Below are positions 43,270 through 51,802 of a stretch of DNA of 64,000 bases, piece by piece. The translations under genes and the position numbers were made by a program. The stretch lies in assembly GCF_028369055.1 (NCBI RefSeq), contig NZ_JAQNCZ010000001.1, positions 682,001 to 746,000 on the forward strand, written 5' to 3'. Each line of letters begins with the position of its first letter. Position 1 is the first letter of the stretch. Source of the stretch: Cognatishimia sp. SS12 (GTDB lineage Bacteria > Pseudomonadota > Alphaproteobacteria > Rhodobacterales > Rhodobacteraceae). The notes under the pieces are model-generated. The model was not told the DNA's origin, searched no databases, and worked only from the letters and a program-made list of their open reading frames with translations.

Positions 43270-44256
43270 CTATCCGTTCAGCAATGACTCAAGCTCCGCC
43301 TTGAGCGCGGCGATGTCAACACTGTCCGGGCGCTGGCGTGCCGCCAGCACCGCCTTGGCACGTGTCAGCGCCTTGCCTGTCAGGGCGCCGCTCGCGGCCG
43401 CAATCTGTTGCATCTCCTCCAGATCGCCATTGCAATGCAGCACCACATCACAGCCCGCCGCAATCGAGGCCTCGGCCCGCGCGCGCATCGTGCCGCTGAG
43501 CGCCTGCATCGAAATATCATCGGTCATGATGAGCCCATCAAAGCCAATTTGATTGCGGATCAGACCCATCATCTTGGGTGAGATCGTCGCAGGCTGTGGG
43601 TCCAGCGCCTCATAGACCAGATGTGCGGTCATGCCCATCGGCAGATCATTAAGGGCGGCAAAGGGGGCAAAATCCTGCGCCAGGTCTTCGGCAGAGGCGC
43701 TGACGCGCGGCAATTCCAAATGGCTGTCACTCTGAGCGCGACCATGGCCTGGAATGTGCTTGAGAACCGGCAGCACGCCGCCATCCAAATGCCCCTGCGC
43801 CACGGCGCGCCCAATGGCGATCACCGCATCCGGCGTGGTGCCATAACAGCGATTTTTCAAAAACGGATGTGTGGCCTCGCTCGCAACATCCACGAGCGGG
43901 GCGCAGTTGCTGTCAATGCCAAGCGCCCGCAGCTCTGCCGATTGCAGCCGCGCCCGCAAATACATCGAGCGCGCGGCGCCGTTCCCGGCCATGGCGATCT
44001 GATCAAGCGGCGGCAGCCAGTCTGCTGCCAGCGGGGGCCGCAGGCGTTGCACCCGCCCGCCTTCCTGATCAATCAGGATCGGCGCATCATGCTGGACGGT
44101 CGCGCGCAGCTCATCGCAAAGCGCGCGGATCTGATCTGCATTGTCGATATTGCGCGCAAACAGGATAAAGCCGAAGGGCTGTACCTCTTTGAAAAACTGC
44201 CGTTCCTCTGGCGAAAGCCGCAGCCCGGCGCAGCCCAGAATGGTCGCGCCAATCAC
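43270..44256 (-). CDS. nagZ: Beta-N-acetylhexosaminidase
   Basis: 328 residues of glycoside hydrolase family 3. The substrate-binding KHIPGHG is at 166-172 and includes the catalytic acid/base His; the nucleophile Asp lies in GLIMTDDISMQAL. NagZ removes GlcNAc from anhydro-muropeptides in the cytoplasm, upstream of AnmK, which is also encoded here. GTG at 44256 is chosen: it overlaps the stop of the SPOR gene (GTGA) and gives the family start MIGATILGCAGLRLSPEE; a TTG 21 bases earlier has no support. Confidence 0.93.
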   Translation of the reverse strand: MIGATILGCAGLRLSPEERQFFKEVQPFGFILFARNIDNADQIRALCDELRATVQHDAPILIDQEGGRVQRLRPPLAADWLPPLDQIAMAGNGAARSMYLRARLQSAELRALGIDSNCAPLVDVASEATHPFLKNRCYGTTPDAVIAIGRAVAQGHLDGGVLPVLKHIPGHGRAQSDSHLELPRVSASAEDLAQDFAPFAALNDLPMGMTAHLVYEALDPQPATISPKMMGLIRNQIGFDGLIMTDDISMQALSGTMRARAEASIAAGCDVVLHCNGDLEEMQQIAAASGALTGKALTRAKAVLAARQRPDSVDIAALKAELESLLNG

Positions 44257-45170
44257 CGTGTGACCACCGGGATGCAATCGGCGTTTTCGGCCTTGAGCGC
44301 CGCGCAGATACGGCGCGCGTCACTCAGGTCGGCAAACCCATGCGCGCGCAACCGATAAAACGTGCGCCCACCGCTTGAGGCCTCTTGCACCACACGCCGT
44401 TTGTCACCGAGGTAATCGCCAAAGCGGCCTTGCAATTTGTCCCATTCTGCACGCGCAATTTCGGCGCTGGCAAAGGCACCCAGTTGCACAAGCCGCGTCC
44501 CGGCGGGCAGACCGTCCGGGTTGATATCCAAGGGCAGTGCAGCGGCCTCTGTTGGGGCGGCGGCTGCCGCGGTCTGCGTGACTTCGCGCAGGTTGGTCGG
44601 GCGGGCTTTCGGGCGCAGGGACCGGCCAAGGCCACCCGCCACCACCTTGGGCTGTTTCACGGCATCGGGGGCCGCGATCTCTTCGCTTTGGGCTGCGGCC
44701 ACAGCCTCGGTCACGCTTTCATCAATGCTGATGCTGTTCAGCGGTTTGGGGGCAACGATGGCCGCATTTGTACCGGGTTTGGCCGGCACTGCCGCCTCGG
44801 GCAATTTTGCGCTGCGCAGGCTGCCGCTTGGCGCATCTTCCTGCCGCAGCTTAATGGGCGGCGGCGCAAGCACCAGCCGATCGGCCGGGGCCGCAGCGGT
44901 GCCAACGGCGGCAACGCCATTGACCGACAGCCCCTGATGCGCAGCCTGAGAACCGCCGGGATCTTTGGGCTGCTCGCGCATCGGCCCTTCGATGGCGCGT
45001 ACAACCGGCACGCCACTGACATCACGCACCAGCAATTTATAGCCCCAGACCCCTGCCCCGACGATCAGCGACAGCGAGACCACAGCCCCGGCCCAATTGG
45101 CCATGGTCGACAGTGATCCGCGCGCGGACGGGTCAGCGTTACGGGAGTCCGTCATTGGGAGTTCAGCCAT
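44253..45170 (-). CDS. SPOR domain inner-membrane protein
   Basis: 305 residues: a short cytoplasmic N-terminus, one membrane helix (WAGAVVSLSLIVGAGVWGY), a long Pro/Ala-rich periplasmic linker and a C-terminal SPOR domain (RLVQLGAFASAEIARAEWDKL; FYRLRAHGFADLSDARRIC). SPOR domains bind denuded glycan strands at the division septum, so a role in cell division or wall remodelling is likely; the gene is FtsN-like in layout. GAGGCGAG precedes the ATG at 45170. It sits between argS and nagZ. Confidence 0.88.
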   Translation of the reverse strand: MAELPMTDSRNADPSARGSLSTMANWAGAVVSLSLIVGAGVWGYKLLVRDVSGVPVVRAIEGPMREQPKDPGGSQAAHQGLSVNGVAAVGTAAAPADRLVLAPPPIKLRQEDAPSGSLRSAKLPEAAVPAKPGTNAAIVAPKPLNSISIDESVTEAVAAAQSEEIAAPDAVKQPKVVAGGLGRSLRPKARPTNLREVTQTAAAAAPTEAAALPLDINPDGLPAGTRLVQLGAFASAEIARAEWDKLQGRFGDYLGDKRRVVQEASSGGRTFYRLRAHGFADLSDARRICAALKAENADCIPVVTR

Positions 45171-45188
45171 GCTCGCCTCTCTCACAGA

Positions 45189-45206
45189 CCGGCGAAGCTT
45201 CGCCGG
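45189..45206. repeat. Perfect 18-bp palindrome between argS and the SPOR gene
   Basis: CCGGCGAAG (45189-45197) followed at once by its reverse complement CTTCGCCGG (45198-45206). It lies about 20 nt before the SPOR start and about 40 nt after the argS stop, with no T run. Possible roles are an mRNA processing or stability hairpin or a protein-binding site. Confidence 0.6.
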
Positions 45207-45247
45207 GGTTGCCTTGCCTATGCCTCAACCCCGACAGTGTGCTGATT

Positions 45248-46993
45248 TTAGCGCATCTCCTGCGCGGGGGTTACACCCAGAATACCAAGACCGGCGGAAA
45301 TAACAATGGCGACAGCCCGCGCGAGGGCGATTTTCGCCTGCGTGACAGCGGCGTTGTCTTCTTGGACAAAGCGCAGCTCTGCATTGTCTTTGCCTGCGTG
45401 GTAGAGGCTGTGCAGATCACCCGCCAGCTCATAGAGGTAAAAGGCCACGCGATGCGGCTCATGGGTGCGGCCGGCGATTTCCACCAGACGCGGCCATTCA
45501 GCCAGCTTCTTGGCCACCGCCCATTCCGCCGGGTCCGCCAGCAGCGACAGATCCGCGCCGTTCAGTGCCGCATCTGACACATCAATGCCCGCCTCTTCGG
45601 CCTTCTTCACCGCCGAACACACCCGTGCATGGGCGTATTGCACATAGAACACCGGGTTGTCCTTGGATTGCTCCAGCACCTTGTCAAAATCAAAATCCAG
45701 CGGCGCGTCATTTTTGCGGGTCAGCATCACAAAGCGGGTCACATCCGCGCCGACCTGATCGACCACATCGCGCAGGGTCACAAAGGTGCCTGCCCGTTTG
45801 GACATTTTGAAAGGCTCGCCGTTTTTGTAGAGCTTCACCAACTGCGTCAGCTTGATATCCAGCGGCACCGTGCCACCCGAGAGCGCCGACACCGCCGCCT
45901 TCATCCGTTTGACATAACCGCCGTGGTCCGCCCCGAACACGTCGATCAATTCGTCATAGCCACGCTGCACCTTGTCGTAATGATAGGCGATGTCGGGCGC
46001 AAAATAGGTCCAGGAGCCATCGGATTTCTTGACCGGGCGATCGACGTCATCGCCGTGCTCGGTGGATTTGAACAGCGTTTGTTCACGCGGTTCCCAATCC
46101 TCGGGCTTTTTGCCTTTTGGCGGCTCCAGCACGCCTTCATAGATCAGGCCCTTGCTTTCCAGCGACTGAATAGCCCCCTCGATCAGACCCGTGCCGTAAA
46201 GAGATTTTTCCGAGAAGAACTTGTCCATGGAGATATTGAGCTGCGCCAGATCTTCGCGGATCAGCCCCATCATCTTTTCGGTGGCAAAGGCGCGCACCTC
46301 AGCCAGCCAGACGGTTTCGTCTTGGCCCACATAGGCATCCCCGACCTTGTCTTTCAGGGCTTTGCCCACCGGGATCAGATAGTCGCCGGGATAGGTGCCA
46401 TCCTCAAAGGCCACGTCCTGACCATGGGCCTCAAGGTAACGCAGATAGACCGAACGCGCGAGCACATCGACCTGCGCACCGCCATCGTTGATGTAATATT
46501 CGCGCGTGACGTCATAGCCAGAGAAATCCAGCAGCGCCGCCAGGGCATCCCCAAACACCGCGCCACGGGTATGACCGACATGCAGCGGCCCGGTGGGGTT
46601 GGCCGAGACATATTCGACGTTCACCCGCTTGCCCTGCCCCATGTCCGAGCGGCCGAAATCCGCGCCCGATTTGAGCACAGCGGCCACCAGATCCTGCCAG
46701 AGGACAGGCGCAAGGCGCAGGTTCAAAAAGCCGGGGCCCGCCACTTCGGCAGTCTGAATACGCGCATCCTCTGCCAGTTTCGCCGCCAGCGCATCTGCGA
46801 TATCGCGCGGTTTCATCTTGGCAGGCTTGGCCAGCACCATTGCCGCATTGGTGGCCATGTCGCCATGGGCGGCATCGCGCGGCGGTTCCACCGCAACATT
46901 GACGAAATCCAGTCCTTCGGGCAGCAGCCCGTCGGCCTGCAAAGCATTCAGTTGCGCCACAACAAGCGCGCGGATCTCGGAAAACAGGTTCAT
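45248..46993 (-). CDS. argS: Arginyl-tRNA synthetase
   Basis: 581 residues. It has an N-terminal Add1 domain, the class I signature as HVGH in ANPTGPLHVGHTRGAVFGD, the KMSKS equivalent FKMSKRAGTF and a C-terminal DALR anticodon-binding domain. It charges tRNA-Arg. AAGGA precedes the ATG. A degenerate SDR gene lies upstream between it and dgt; the SPOR gene is 77 bp downstream. Confidence 0.96.
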   Translation of the reverse strand: MNLFSEIRALVVAQLNALQADGLLPEGLDFVNVAVEPPRDAAHGDMATNAAMVLAKPAKMKPRDIADALAAKLAEDARIQTAEVAGPGFLNLRLAPVLWQDLVAAVLKSGADFGRSDMGQGKRVNVEYVSANPTGPLHVGHTRGAVFGDALAALLDFSGYDVTREYYINDGGAQVDVLARSVYLRYLEAHGQDVAFEDGTYPGDYLIPVGKALKDKVGDAYVGQDETVWLAEVRAFATEKMMGLIREDLAQLNISMDKFFSEKSLYGTGLIEGAIQSLESKGLIYEGVLEPPKGKKPEDWEPREQTLFKSTEHGDDVDRPVKKSDGSWTYFAPDIAYHYDKVQRGYDELIDVFGADHGGYVKRMKAAVSALSGGTVPLDIKLTQLVKLYKNGEPFKMSKRAGTFVTLRDVVDQVGADVTRFVMLTRKNDAPLDFDFDKVLEQSKDNPVFYVQYAHARVCSAVKKAEEAGIDVSDAALNGADLSLLADPAEWAVAKKLAEWPRLVEIAGRTHEPHRVAFYLYELAGDLHSLYHAGKDNAELRFVQEDNAAVTQAKIALARAVAIVISAGLGILGVTPAQEMR

Positions 46994-47044
46994 CGACTAT
47001 GTCCTTATGCGTTTGTCAGCGGTTTACCACTGCCAGCGCGCAGG

Positions 47045-47647
47045 TCAATGCGCAGCGGACTGAATGGGGATCTGCAACCCGCCCACAGGCAAGGTTCCGG
47101 TTTCTGCAAGAAACGCAATCGCTTCGGCCATATCGCTGGCCGAAGCACCGGGCACCGGGCGCAACACATTGATGCGCACATCTTTGGGGGCCCAGAGGTG
47201 GCCCATGACCTCGGTAATGCGGCAGAGCCCGGCCTCGTCGATCTGATAGGCCACCGGATCTTCGGCGCAGGCTTTGGGAATGACCGAAATCACCCGCCCT
47301 TTCGCAGCCGCCAAGCCCGAGGCGAGCCCCTGCAGCAGCGCCAGATCTGCGCTGACCAAACGCCCCTGCCGGTCATGCGGACCCAGCGGCAGCAGATCAA
47401 TCAGCAAATCCAGCGGTTCATCCCCCCAGATCGCTCCAATCTGTTGAAACGGCTGCGCGGCAATCCGGCTTACTGGGAGCGGTTCAAACTGGCGCGGGTT
47501 ACGGCGGGCCATAGCGATCAATTCTTCAGCGTCGCTGTCGATCAAGATCGCGCGCACGCCTGCAGATTGGAACAGCGGCAACAACCGCCATCCCAAATCG
47601 GTGGCCGCCCCGGCGACGATCACAATTTTCCCGGCCAAACGGTGCAT
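47045..47647 (-). CDS. Degenerate short-chain dehydrogenase-like protein
   Basis: 200 residues, shorter than the usual 250. The N-terminal Rossmann start is recognisable (KIVIVAGAATDLGWRLLPLF, a GxxxDLG version of the cofactor loop; an acidic residue in ILIDSDAEEL). The body has lost the NAG motif, and the expected Tyr-x-x-x-Lys reads YQIDEA with no Lys, so classical SDR catalysis is unlikely. It may bind a dinucleotide or act as a scaffold. Composition matches the surroundings, so recent transfer is not indicated. It lies between dgt and argS, where I would expect those two genes to be adjacent. Confidence 0.65.
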   Translation of the reverse strand: MHRLAGKIVIVAGAATDLGWRLLPLFQSAGVRAILIDSDAEELIAMARRNPRQFEPLPVSRIAAQPFQQIGAIWGDEPLDLLIDLLPLGPHDRQGRLVSADLALLQGLASGLAAAKGRVISVIPKACAEDPVAYQIDEAGLCRITEVMGHLWAPKDVRINVLRPVPGASASDMAEAIAFLAETGTLPVGGLQIPIQSAAH

Positions 47648-47711
47648 GAAGACACCCTGTCAATGCAGAACCCGCTGACACCTACTGTCCTTTGGTAAAA
47701 AAAGCACGCCC

Positions 47712-48866
47712 TTAGAGCGGGAGTTTTTCGCCGGTCAGACGCTCAAATTCCGTCAGCGCAAAACGATCAGTCATACCAGCAATATAATCGGAAACCTTGC
47801 GCGCGACATCAGTTTCATCCGGGAGTTGTTTGATGTCATTTTCCCAAGCACCGGGCAAAAGATCGACCCGCTCCATGAACAGCGGAAACAGCGTTTCGAC
47901 AACCCGTGTGACCTGCGCCCTTTTTTCCATCACAGATGGGGCACGATACATGCGCGAGAATAGAAATTTTCGGATAACATCCAGCTGCTCAAGCACCGCC
48001 GGAGAAAAGGCTATCACCGGCGCGCCGAAGTCGCGAATATCCTGGACTTTGCTTGCGCCACAATCCTCTAGCAGCGCGCGCGATGTATCGATGACATCAG
48101 CCACCATGACCCCAAAGACACGGCGCAGCGCCTCGTGGCGACGGCGGTTCGCATCCAATGCCGGATAGGCCTCATCGACCGCAGCAAAGGCCGCGTCAAT
48201 CATCGGCAGCTGCGCAATATCCTGATCCGTGAACAGACCGGCACGCAGCCCATCCTGCAAGTCATGGTTGTTGTAGGCGATATCATCGGCCAATGCGGCA
48301 ACCTGCGCCTCGGCGCTGGCGTGGCTGTGCAGCTCCAGATCGTGCAGTTCATTATAGGCCTCAAGCGCGTAGGGAATCGCCCCCAAGACCGGCCCATTAT
48401 GTTTGGCGATGCCTTCCAGGCATTCCCAGGTCAGGTTCAAACCGTCAAATTCGGCATAGTGACGCTCTAGCGAGGTGACGATCTTGACCGCCTGCGCATT
48501 GTGGTCAAAGCCGCCAAAGGGCTGCATCAAGAGATCAAGCGCATCTTCACCCGTATGCCCAAAAGGCGTGTGCCCCAGATCATGCGCCAAGGCGACAGCT
48601 TCGGTGATCTCCTGGTTCAGCCCCAAAGCCCCCGAGATCGTGCGCGCCACCTGCGCCACCTCGATCGAATGGGTCAGCCGCGTGCGGTAATAATCGCCTT
48701 CATGCTCGACAAAAACCTGCGTCTTATGCTTGAGACGGCGAAAGGCGCTGGAATGGATAATCCGGTCTCGATCCCGCTGAAAGCAGGAGCGAAACGCGCT
48801 TTCCTCTTCGAGCACCCGCCGCCCACGGGCATCTTTGGGATCAGAGGCATAAGGCGCATTCATCAT
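47712..48866 (-). CDS. dgt: Deoxyguanosinetriphosphate triphosphohydrolase-like protein
   Basis: 384 residues with an HD domain: His66 in THSIEVAQVA, His95-Asp96 in ALAHDLGHTPFGHTGEDAL, and a distal Asp in ALADDIAYNNHD. N-terminal FRRLKHKTQVF and YRTRLTHS are characteristic of type 2 Dgt proteins. The enzyme removes triphosphate from dNTPs and so adjusts dNTP pools. AAGGAT precedes the double ATG. It is divergent from the Fe-S carrier gene. Confidence 0.92.
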   Translation of the reverse strand: MMNAPYASDPKDARGRRVLEEESAFRSCFQRDRDRIIHSSAFRRLKHKTQVFVEHEGDYYRTRLTHSIEVAQVARTISGALGLNQEITEAVALAHDLGHTPFGHTGEDALDLLMQPFGGFDHNAQAVKIVTSLERHYAEFDGLNLTWECLEGIAKHNGPVLGAIPYALEAYNELHDLELHSHASAEAQVAALADDIAYNNHDLQDGLRAGLFTDQDIAQLPMIDAAFAAVDEAYPALDANRRRHEALRRVFGVMVADVIDTSRALLEDCGASKVQDIRDFGAPVIAFSPAVLEQLDVIRKFLFSRMYRAPSVMEKRAQVTRVVETLFPLFMERVDLLPGAWENDIKQLPDETDVARKVSDYIAGMTDRFALTEFERLTGEKLPL

Positions 48867-48874
48867 TCTTATCC

Positions 48875-48903
48875 TTGAGACCAGTGCTGTCTGAACATAT
48901 ATT
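48875..48903 (+). promoter_or_regulatory. Promoter of the A-type Fe-S carrier gene
   Basis: TTGAGA (48875-48880), 17-bp spacer, TATATT (48898-48903); leader about 52 nt with AGGAG before the ATG. One of the best promoter matches in the window. Confidence 0.65.
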
Positions 48904-48961
48904 GCACTCTGCTAAGAACATCGACCGGGTGCAACCGCCCAATTGCCTGTCAGGAGTGACC

Positions 48962-49285
48962 ATGCAGCTTCCGCCGAAAGTAACCGACCGTGCCTTTGAG
49001 CGTCTCGCCGAGATTGGTGCCGGTGATCAGGGCCAAGCGCTGCGCGTCGCTGTTGAAGGCGGCGGCTGTTCCGGCTTTCAGTATGAGATCAAACTGGACA
49101 GCCCGTCTGACGATGATCTGGTGCTGGAAGGCAACGGGCAAAAAGTGGTGGTGGACAGCGTTTCCCTGCCGTTTCTGGCCAATGCGGTGATTGATTTCAC
49201 CGAAGAGCTGATCGGGGCCCGCTTTGTCATCGAAAACCCGAATGCCACCGCGTCCTGCGGCTGCGGCACCAGCTTCTCCATGTAA
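48962..49285 (+). CDS. A-type iron-sulfur cluster carrier (ErpA/IscA family)
   Basis: 107 residues with the three invariant cysteines: Cys36 in VEGGGCSGFQY and Cys99, Cys101 in ASCGCGTSFSM. These proteins receive Fe-S clusters from the scaffold and pass them to apo-enzymes. As a stand-alone gene away from any isc or suf cluster it is more likely ErpA than SufA, which is inference. AGGAG precedes the ATG at 48962; the in-frame start further up lies in the promoter. Divergent from dgt. Confidence 0.9.
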   Translation: MQLPPKVTDRAFERLAEIGAGDQGQALRVAVEGGGCSGFQYEIKLDSPSDDDLVLEGNGQKVVVDSVSLPFLANAVIDFTEELIGARFVIENPNATASCGCGTSFSM

Positions 49286-49288
49286 GTC

Positions 49289-49720
49289 TCAGCGCGCGGC
49301 GTAATCCGCAAAGCTGCGCATCAGGGCCTCGGTCTGGGCGCGAAACGTGTTTTTGGACAGCATGGACATCAGCTTGTAGGTGCCCTGCAGTTTCATCTGC
49401 ATATCGACCGTCCACAGGGTGCGCCCCCCGTCCACGTCAGTGAAGCGATTGCGCGAAATACTGGCCGACTGCATTGACACATACGACACCGTAAAGCTGC
49501 GCGGCAGGTCGCGGTCCAAAATGGTTTCGATCATGTGAAACCGCTGCTCGCCGACCTGAAAGGTCAGCTGCGTGGTCGCCCCGACGGTGCCGGGCGTGCC
49601 ATCAAGTGGAACGTGGCCCACAAACCCCGGCTGCCAGCGCCGCCGCGTGTCATGGGTTGTCAGCATCTCGACCACGCGGTCGCGATGCAGGTCAATTTCC
49701 ATTTCCACCGAGTAATTCAT
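49289..49720 (-). CDS. SRPBCC (START-like) family protein
   Basis: 143 residues forming a single helix-grip domain: N-terminal strand MNYSVEMEIDLHRDRVVEML, the DTRRRWQPGF turn, several antiparallel strands (TTQLTFQVG, RSFTVSYVSM, GRTLWTVDMQMKLQG) and the long C-terminal helix (NTFRAQTEALMRSFADY). The fold binds hydrophobic ligands; nothing more specific can be said. GAGGGG precedes the ATG. Convergent with the Fe-S carrier gene and divergent from xthA. Confidence 0.8.
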   Translation of the reverse strand: MNYSVEMEIDLHRDRVVEMLTTHDTRRRWQPGFVGHVPLDGTPGTVGATTQLTFQVGEQRFHMIETILDRDLPRSFTVSYVSMQSASISRNRFTDVDGGRTLWTVDMQMKLQGTYKLMSMLSKNTFRAQTEALMRSFADYAAR

Positions 49721-49739
49721 GTCGTCCCCTCAATTCGTC

Positions 49740-49768
49740 TTGAGCGTCCCGCGCGTTGCCGCCATAGT
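49740..49768 (+). promoter_or_regulatory. Candidate leaderless promoter of xthA
   Basis: TTGAGC (49740-49745), 17-bp spacer, CATAGT (49763-49768), 6 nt, ATG at 49775; the 6-nt gap (CGCGCC) contains no Shine-Dalgarno. Confidence 0.55.
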
Positions 49769-49774
49769 CGCGCC

Positions 49775-50554
49775 ATGAAAATCGCGAGCTTCAACATCAA
49801 CGGGATCAAAGCCCGTATCAATGCCTTACCCGAGTGGTTGACCGAAGCCCAGCCAGATGTGGTGGTGCTGCAAGAAATCAAATCCGTGGATGAGGCTTTT
49901 CCGCGCGAGATCCTTGAGGATCTGGGCTATCAGGTGGAAACCCACGGACAGAAAAGTTTCAACGGCGTGGCCATCCTGTCCAAGCTGCCGCTTGAGGATA
50001 TCAGCCGCGGCCTGCCGGGGGATGACAGCGACGAACAGGCACGCTGGATCGAAGCCACCGTTATGGGCGACGTGCCGATCCGTGTTTGCGGTCTCTACCT
50101 GCCCAATGGCAACCCGGTGCCGGGCCCAAAATATGATTACAAACTGGCCTGGATGGCGCGGATGCACGCCCATGCGCAGACCCTTCTGGAACGTGAAGAA
50201 CCTTTCCTAATGGCCGGAGATTACAACATTATTCCGCAGGATGAAGACGCCCGCCGCCCCGAAGCTTGGCAGGAGGACGCGCTGGCGCGCCCCGAAAGCC
50301 GCGCCGCTTATCGCCGGCTTTTGAACCTTGGGTTTACCGAAGCTTTCCGTGCCCGCACGCTTGGGCCGGGGCATTATTCCTTTTGGGATTATCAAGCCGG
50401 GGCCTGGAACCGCGATGACGGCATCCGCATTGATCACTTTTTGCTCAGCCCGCAATGCGCGGATCTGCTGCTGGACTGCCAGATCGACAAAGATGTGCGC
50501 GGCCGCGAAAAACCCAGCGATCATGTGCCCATTTGGGTGGAATTGGCGGCGTAA
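49775..50554 (+). CDS. xthA: Exodeoxyribonuclease III (AP endonuclease)
   Basis: 259 residues of the exonuclease-endonuclease-phosphatase fold: MKIASFNINGIKARINAL, catalytic Glu in VVVLQEIKSVDEAF, FNGVAILSK, YLPNGNPVPGPKYDYKLAW, catalytic Asp/Asn in LMAGDYNIIP, and the final DIDH-type motif as RIDHFLLS plus SDHVPIWVEL. It nicks DNA at abasic sites during base excision repair. The start at 49775 is set by the family N-terminus and by a promoter ending 6 nt upstream. The stop abuts that of the convergent monooxygenase gene. Confidence 0.94.
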   Translation: MKIASFNINGIKARINALPEWLTEAQPDVVVLQEIKSVDEAFPREILEDLGYQVETHGQKSFNGVAILSKLPLEDISRGLPGDDSDEQARWIEATVMGDVPIRVCGLYLPNGNPVPGPKYDYKLAWMARMHAHAQTLLEREEPFLMAGDYNIIPQDEDARRPEAWQEDALARPESRAAYRRLLNLGFTEAFRARTLGPGHYSFWDYQAGAWNRDDGIRIDHFLLSPQCADLLLDCQIDKDVRGREKPSDHVPIWVELAA

Positions 50555-51730
50555 CTAGGCCGCCTCGCGCGTGACGTCGTGCTGGTAAATCCAGTCAAAC
50601 TGCCCTGTCAGACGTCGCGGTGCCACGGTGCTGAGTGTCCGCATGGCCGTATGCGCGGCCCATCTGAGCGGCGGAAACGACAGGTGATATTTCCAGGCAT
50701 TGCCATTGGCGGTATCGACAATCTTTGAAACGCGCTCAAATCGTCGCTGCTGATAAAGCGCCAGCCCGGCAGCCCTATCATCCACCTGACTCAGGCTGTC
50801 CACCAGCACCCAGGCATCTTCGATGGCCATGACTGCCCCCTGCGCCATGAACGGCAAGGTCGGATGCGCCGCATCCCCCAGCAGCACCACATTGTCCTGA
50901 TGCCAACGCGGGGCCACCGGGTGGCGAAACAGCCCCCAAAGGCCAGTGGCTTTCACCTCAGCCAGCATCGCGGGCACCGCCCCGCCGAAATCGGCAAAGG
51001 CCGCGCGCATATTGTCTGGCGAATCGCGCAAGGCCCAGCCTTCCTCTACCCAATGGCTGCGCTCCTGCACTGCGACCAGATTGACCAGGCGACCGCCGCG
51101 CAGCGGATAGCTCACCAGATGGCGTTTCGGTCCCATGTGGATCTGCGCAACATTTGGGTGATCAAAGCGATTGGGCACCGTCGCCCGCCAGGCGCATTGG
51201 CCGGTAAAGAAGGGCGCAGATGTCCCATTGAGCACGCCGCGCGCCACCGAATGCAGCCCATCTGCCGCCACCACCAGATCGGCAATCAATTCGGCACCAT
51301 TGGCCAGCATCACTTTGGGGCGGGGCCCCGGCACGACGGTTTTGGCCTTTTGCAACAGGCGGAGTTTCACGCCGATCCCCCGACAGGCCGCGGCCAGCCG
51401 GTCGATCAAATCGGCGCGATGCATAAACAGATGTGCGCCCGTCGCGTCACCGCCAACATCGATGCGTGCCACGGTCATTCCGGCGCGGTAATCACGCAAT
51501 TCAACGGCTTTGGCTGCGACGCCCAGTTGGCGCATATCCTCCCCCAGACCAAGCGCATCCAGGACACGCAGGCCATTGGGGCTGATCTGCAAACCCGCGC
51601 CCACTTCGCTGATGGTTTCGGCCTGTTCCAGAACGGTGACAGAGGCCCCGCGATGCGCAAAGGCCAGCGCGGTTGTCAGCCCGCCAATGCCACCACCGAT
51701 GACCGCAATATGCATACCCAAAAGACTCAT
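50555..51730 (-). CDS. FAD-dependent aromatic-ring monooxygenase (salicylate/3-hydroxybenzoate hydroxylase-like)
   Basis: 391 residues with the p-hydroxybenzoate hydroxylase fold. The dinucleotide loop is IAVIGGGIGGLTTALAFAHRG, the DG motif is DLVVAADGLHSVARG, and the GD motif is VVLLGDAAHPTLPFMAQGA. It uses NAD(P)H and oxygen to hydroxylate an aromatic acid; the substrate is not deducible, and no ring-cleavage genes are near, so a degradation pathway is not implied. ATG at 51730 has AAGGGG upstream; ATG at 51715 is also possible. Confidence 0.87.
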   Translation of the reverse strand: MSLLGMHIAVIGGGIGGLTTALAFAHRGASVTVLEQAETISEVGAGLQISPNGLRVLDALGLGEDMRQLGVAAKAVELRDYRAGMTVARIDVGGDATGAHLFMHRADLIDRLAAACRGIGVKLRLLQKAKTVVPGPRPKVMLANGAELIADLVVAADGLHSVARGVLNGTSAPFFTGQCAWRATVPNRFDHPNVAQIHMGPKRHLVSYPLRGGRLVNLVAVQERSHWVEEGWALRDSPDNMRAAFADFGGAVPAMLAEVKATGLWGLFRHPVAPRWHQDNVVLLGDAAHPTLPFMAQGAVMAIEDAWVLVDSLSQVDDRAAGLALYQQRRFERVSKIVDTANGNAWKYHLSFPPLRWAAHTAMRTLSTVAPRRLTGQFDWIYQHDVTREAA

Positions 51731-51802
51731 AGGCCCCTTTTGGAACGAAAAACGCCGAGACAAAAGCCCCGGCGCATTCATATTCGGTCTGACACGCGCG
51801 AA

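Noticed and set aside
45629-47698. 689-codon open frame on the plus strand opposite argS and the degenerate SDR
   Set aside because: It mirrors the codon structure of argS, crosses an intergenic gap and has no recognisable domain; long antisense frames are a by-product of high G+C third positions.
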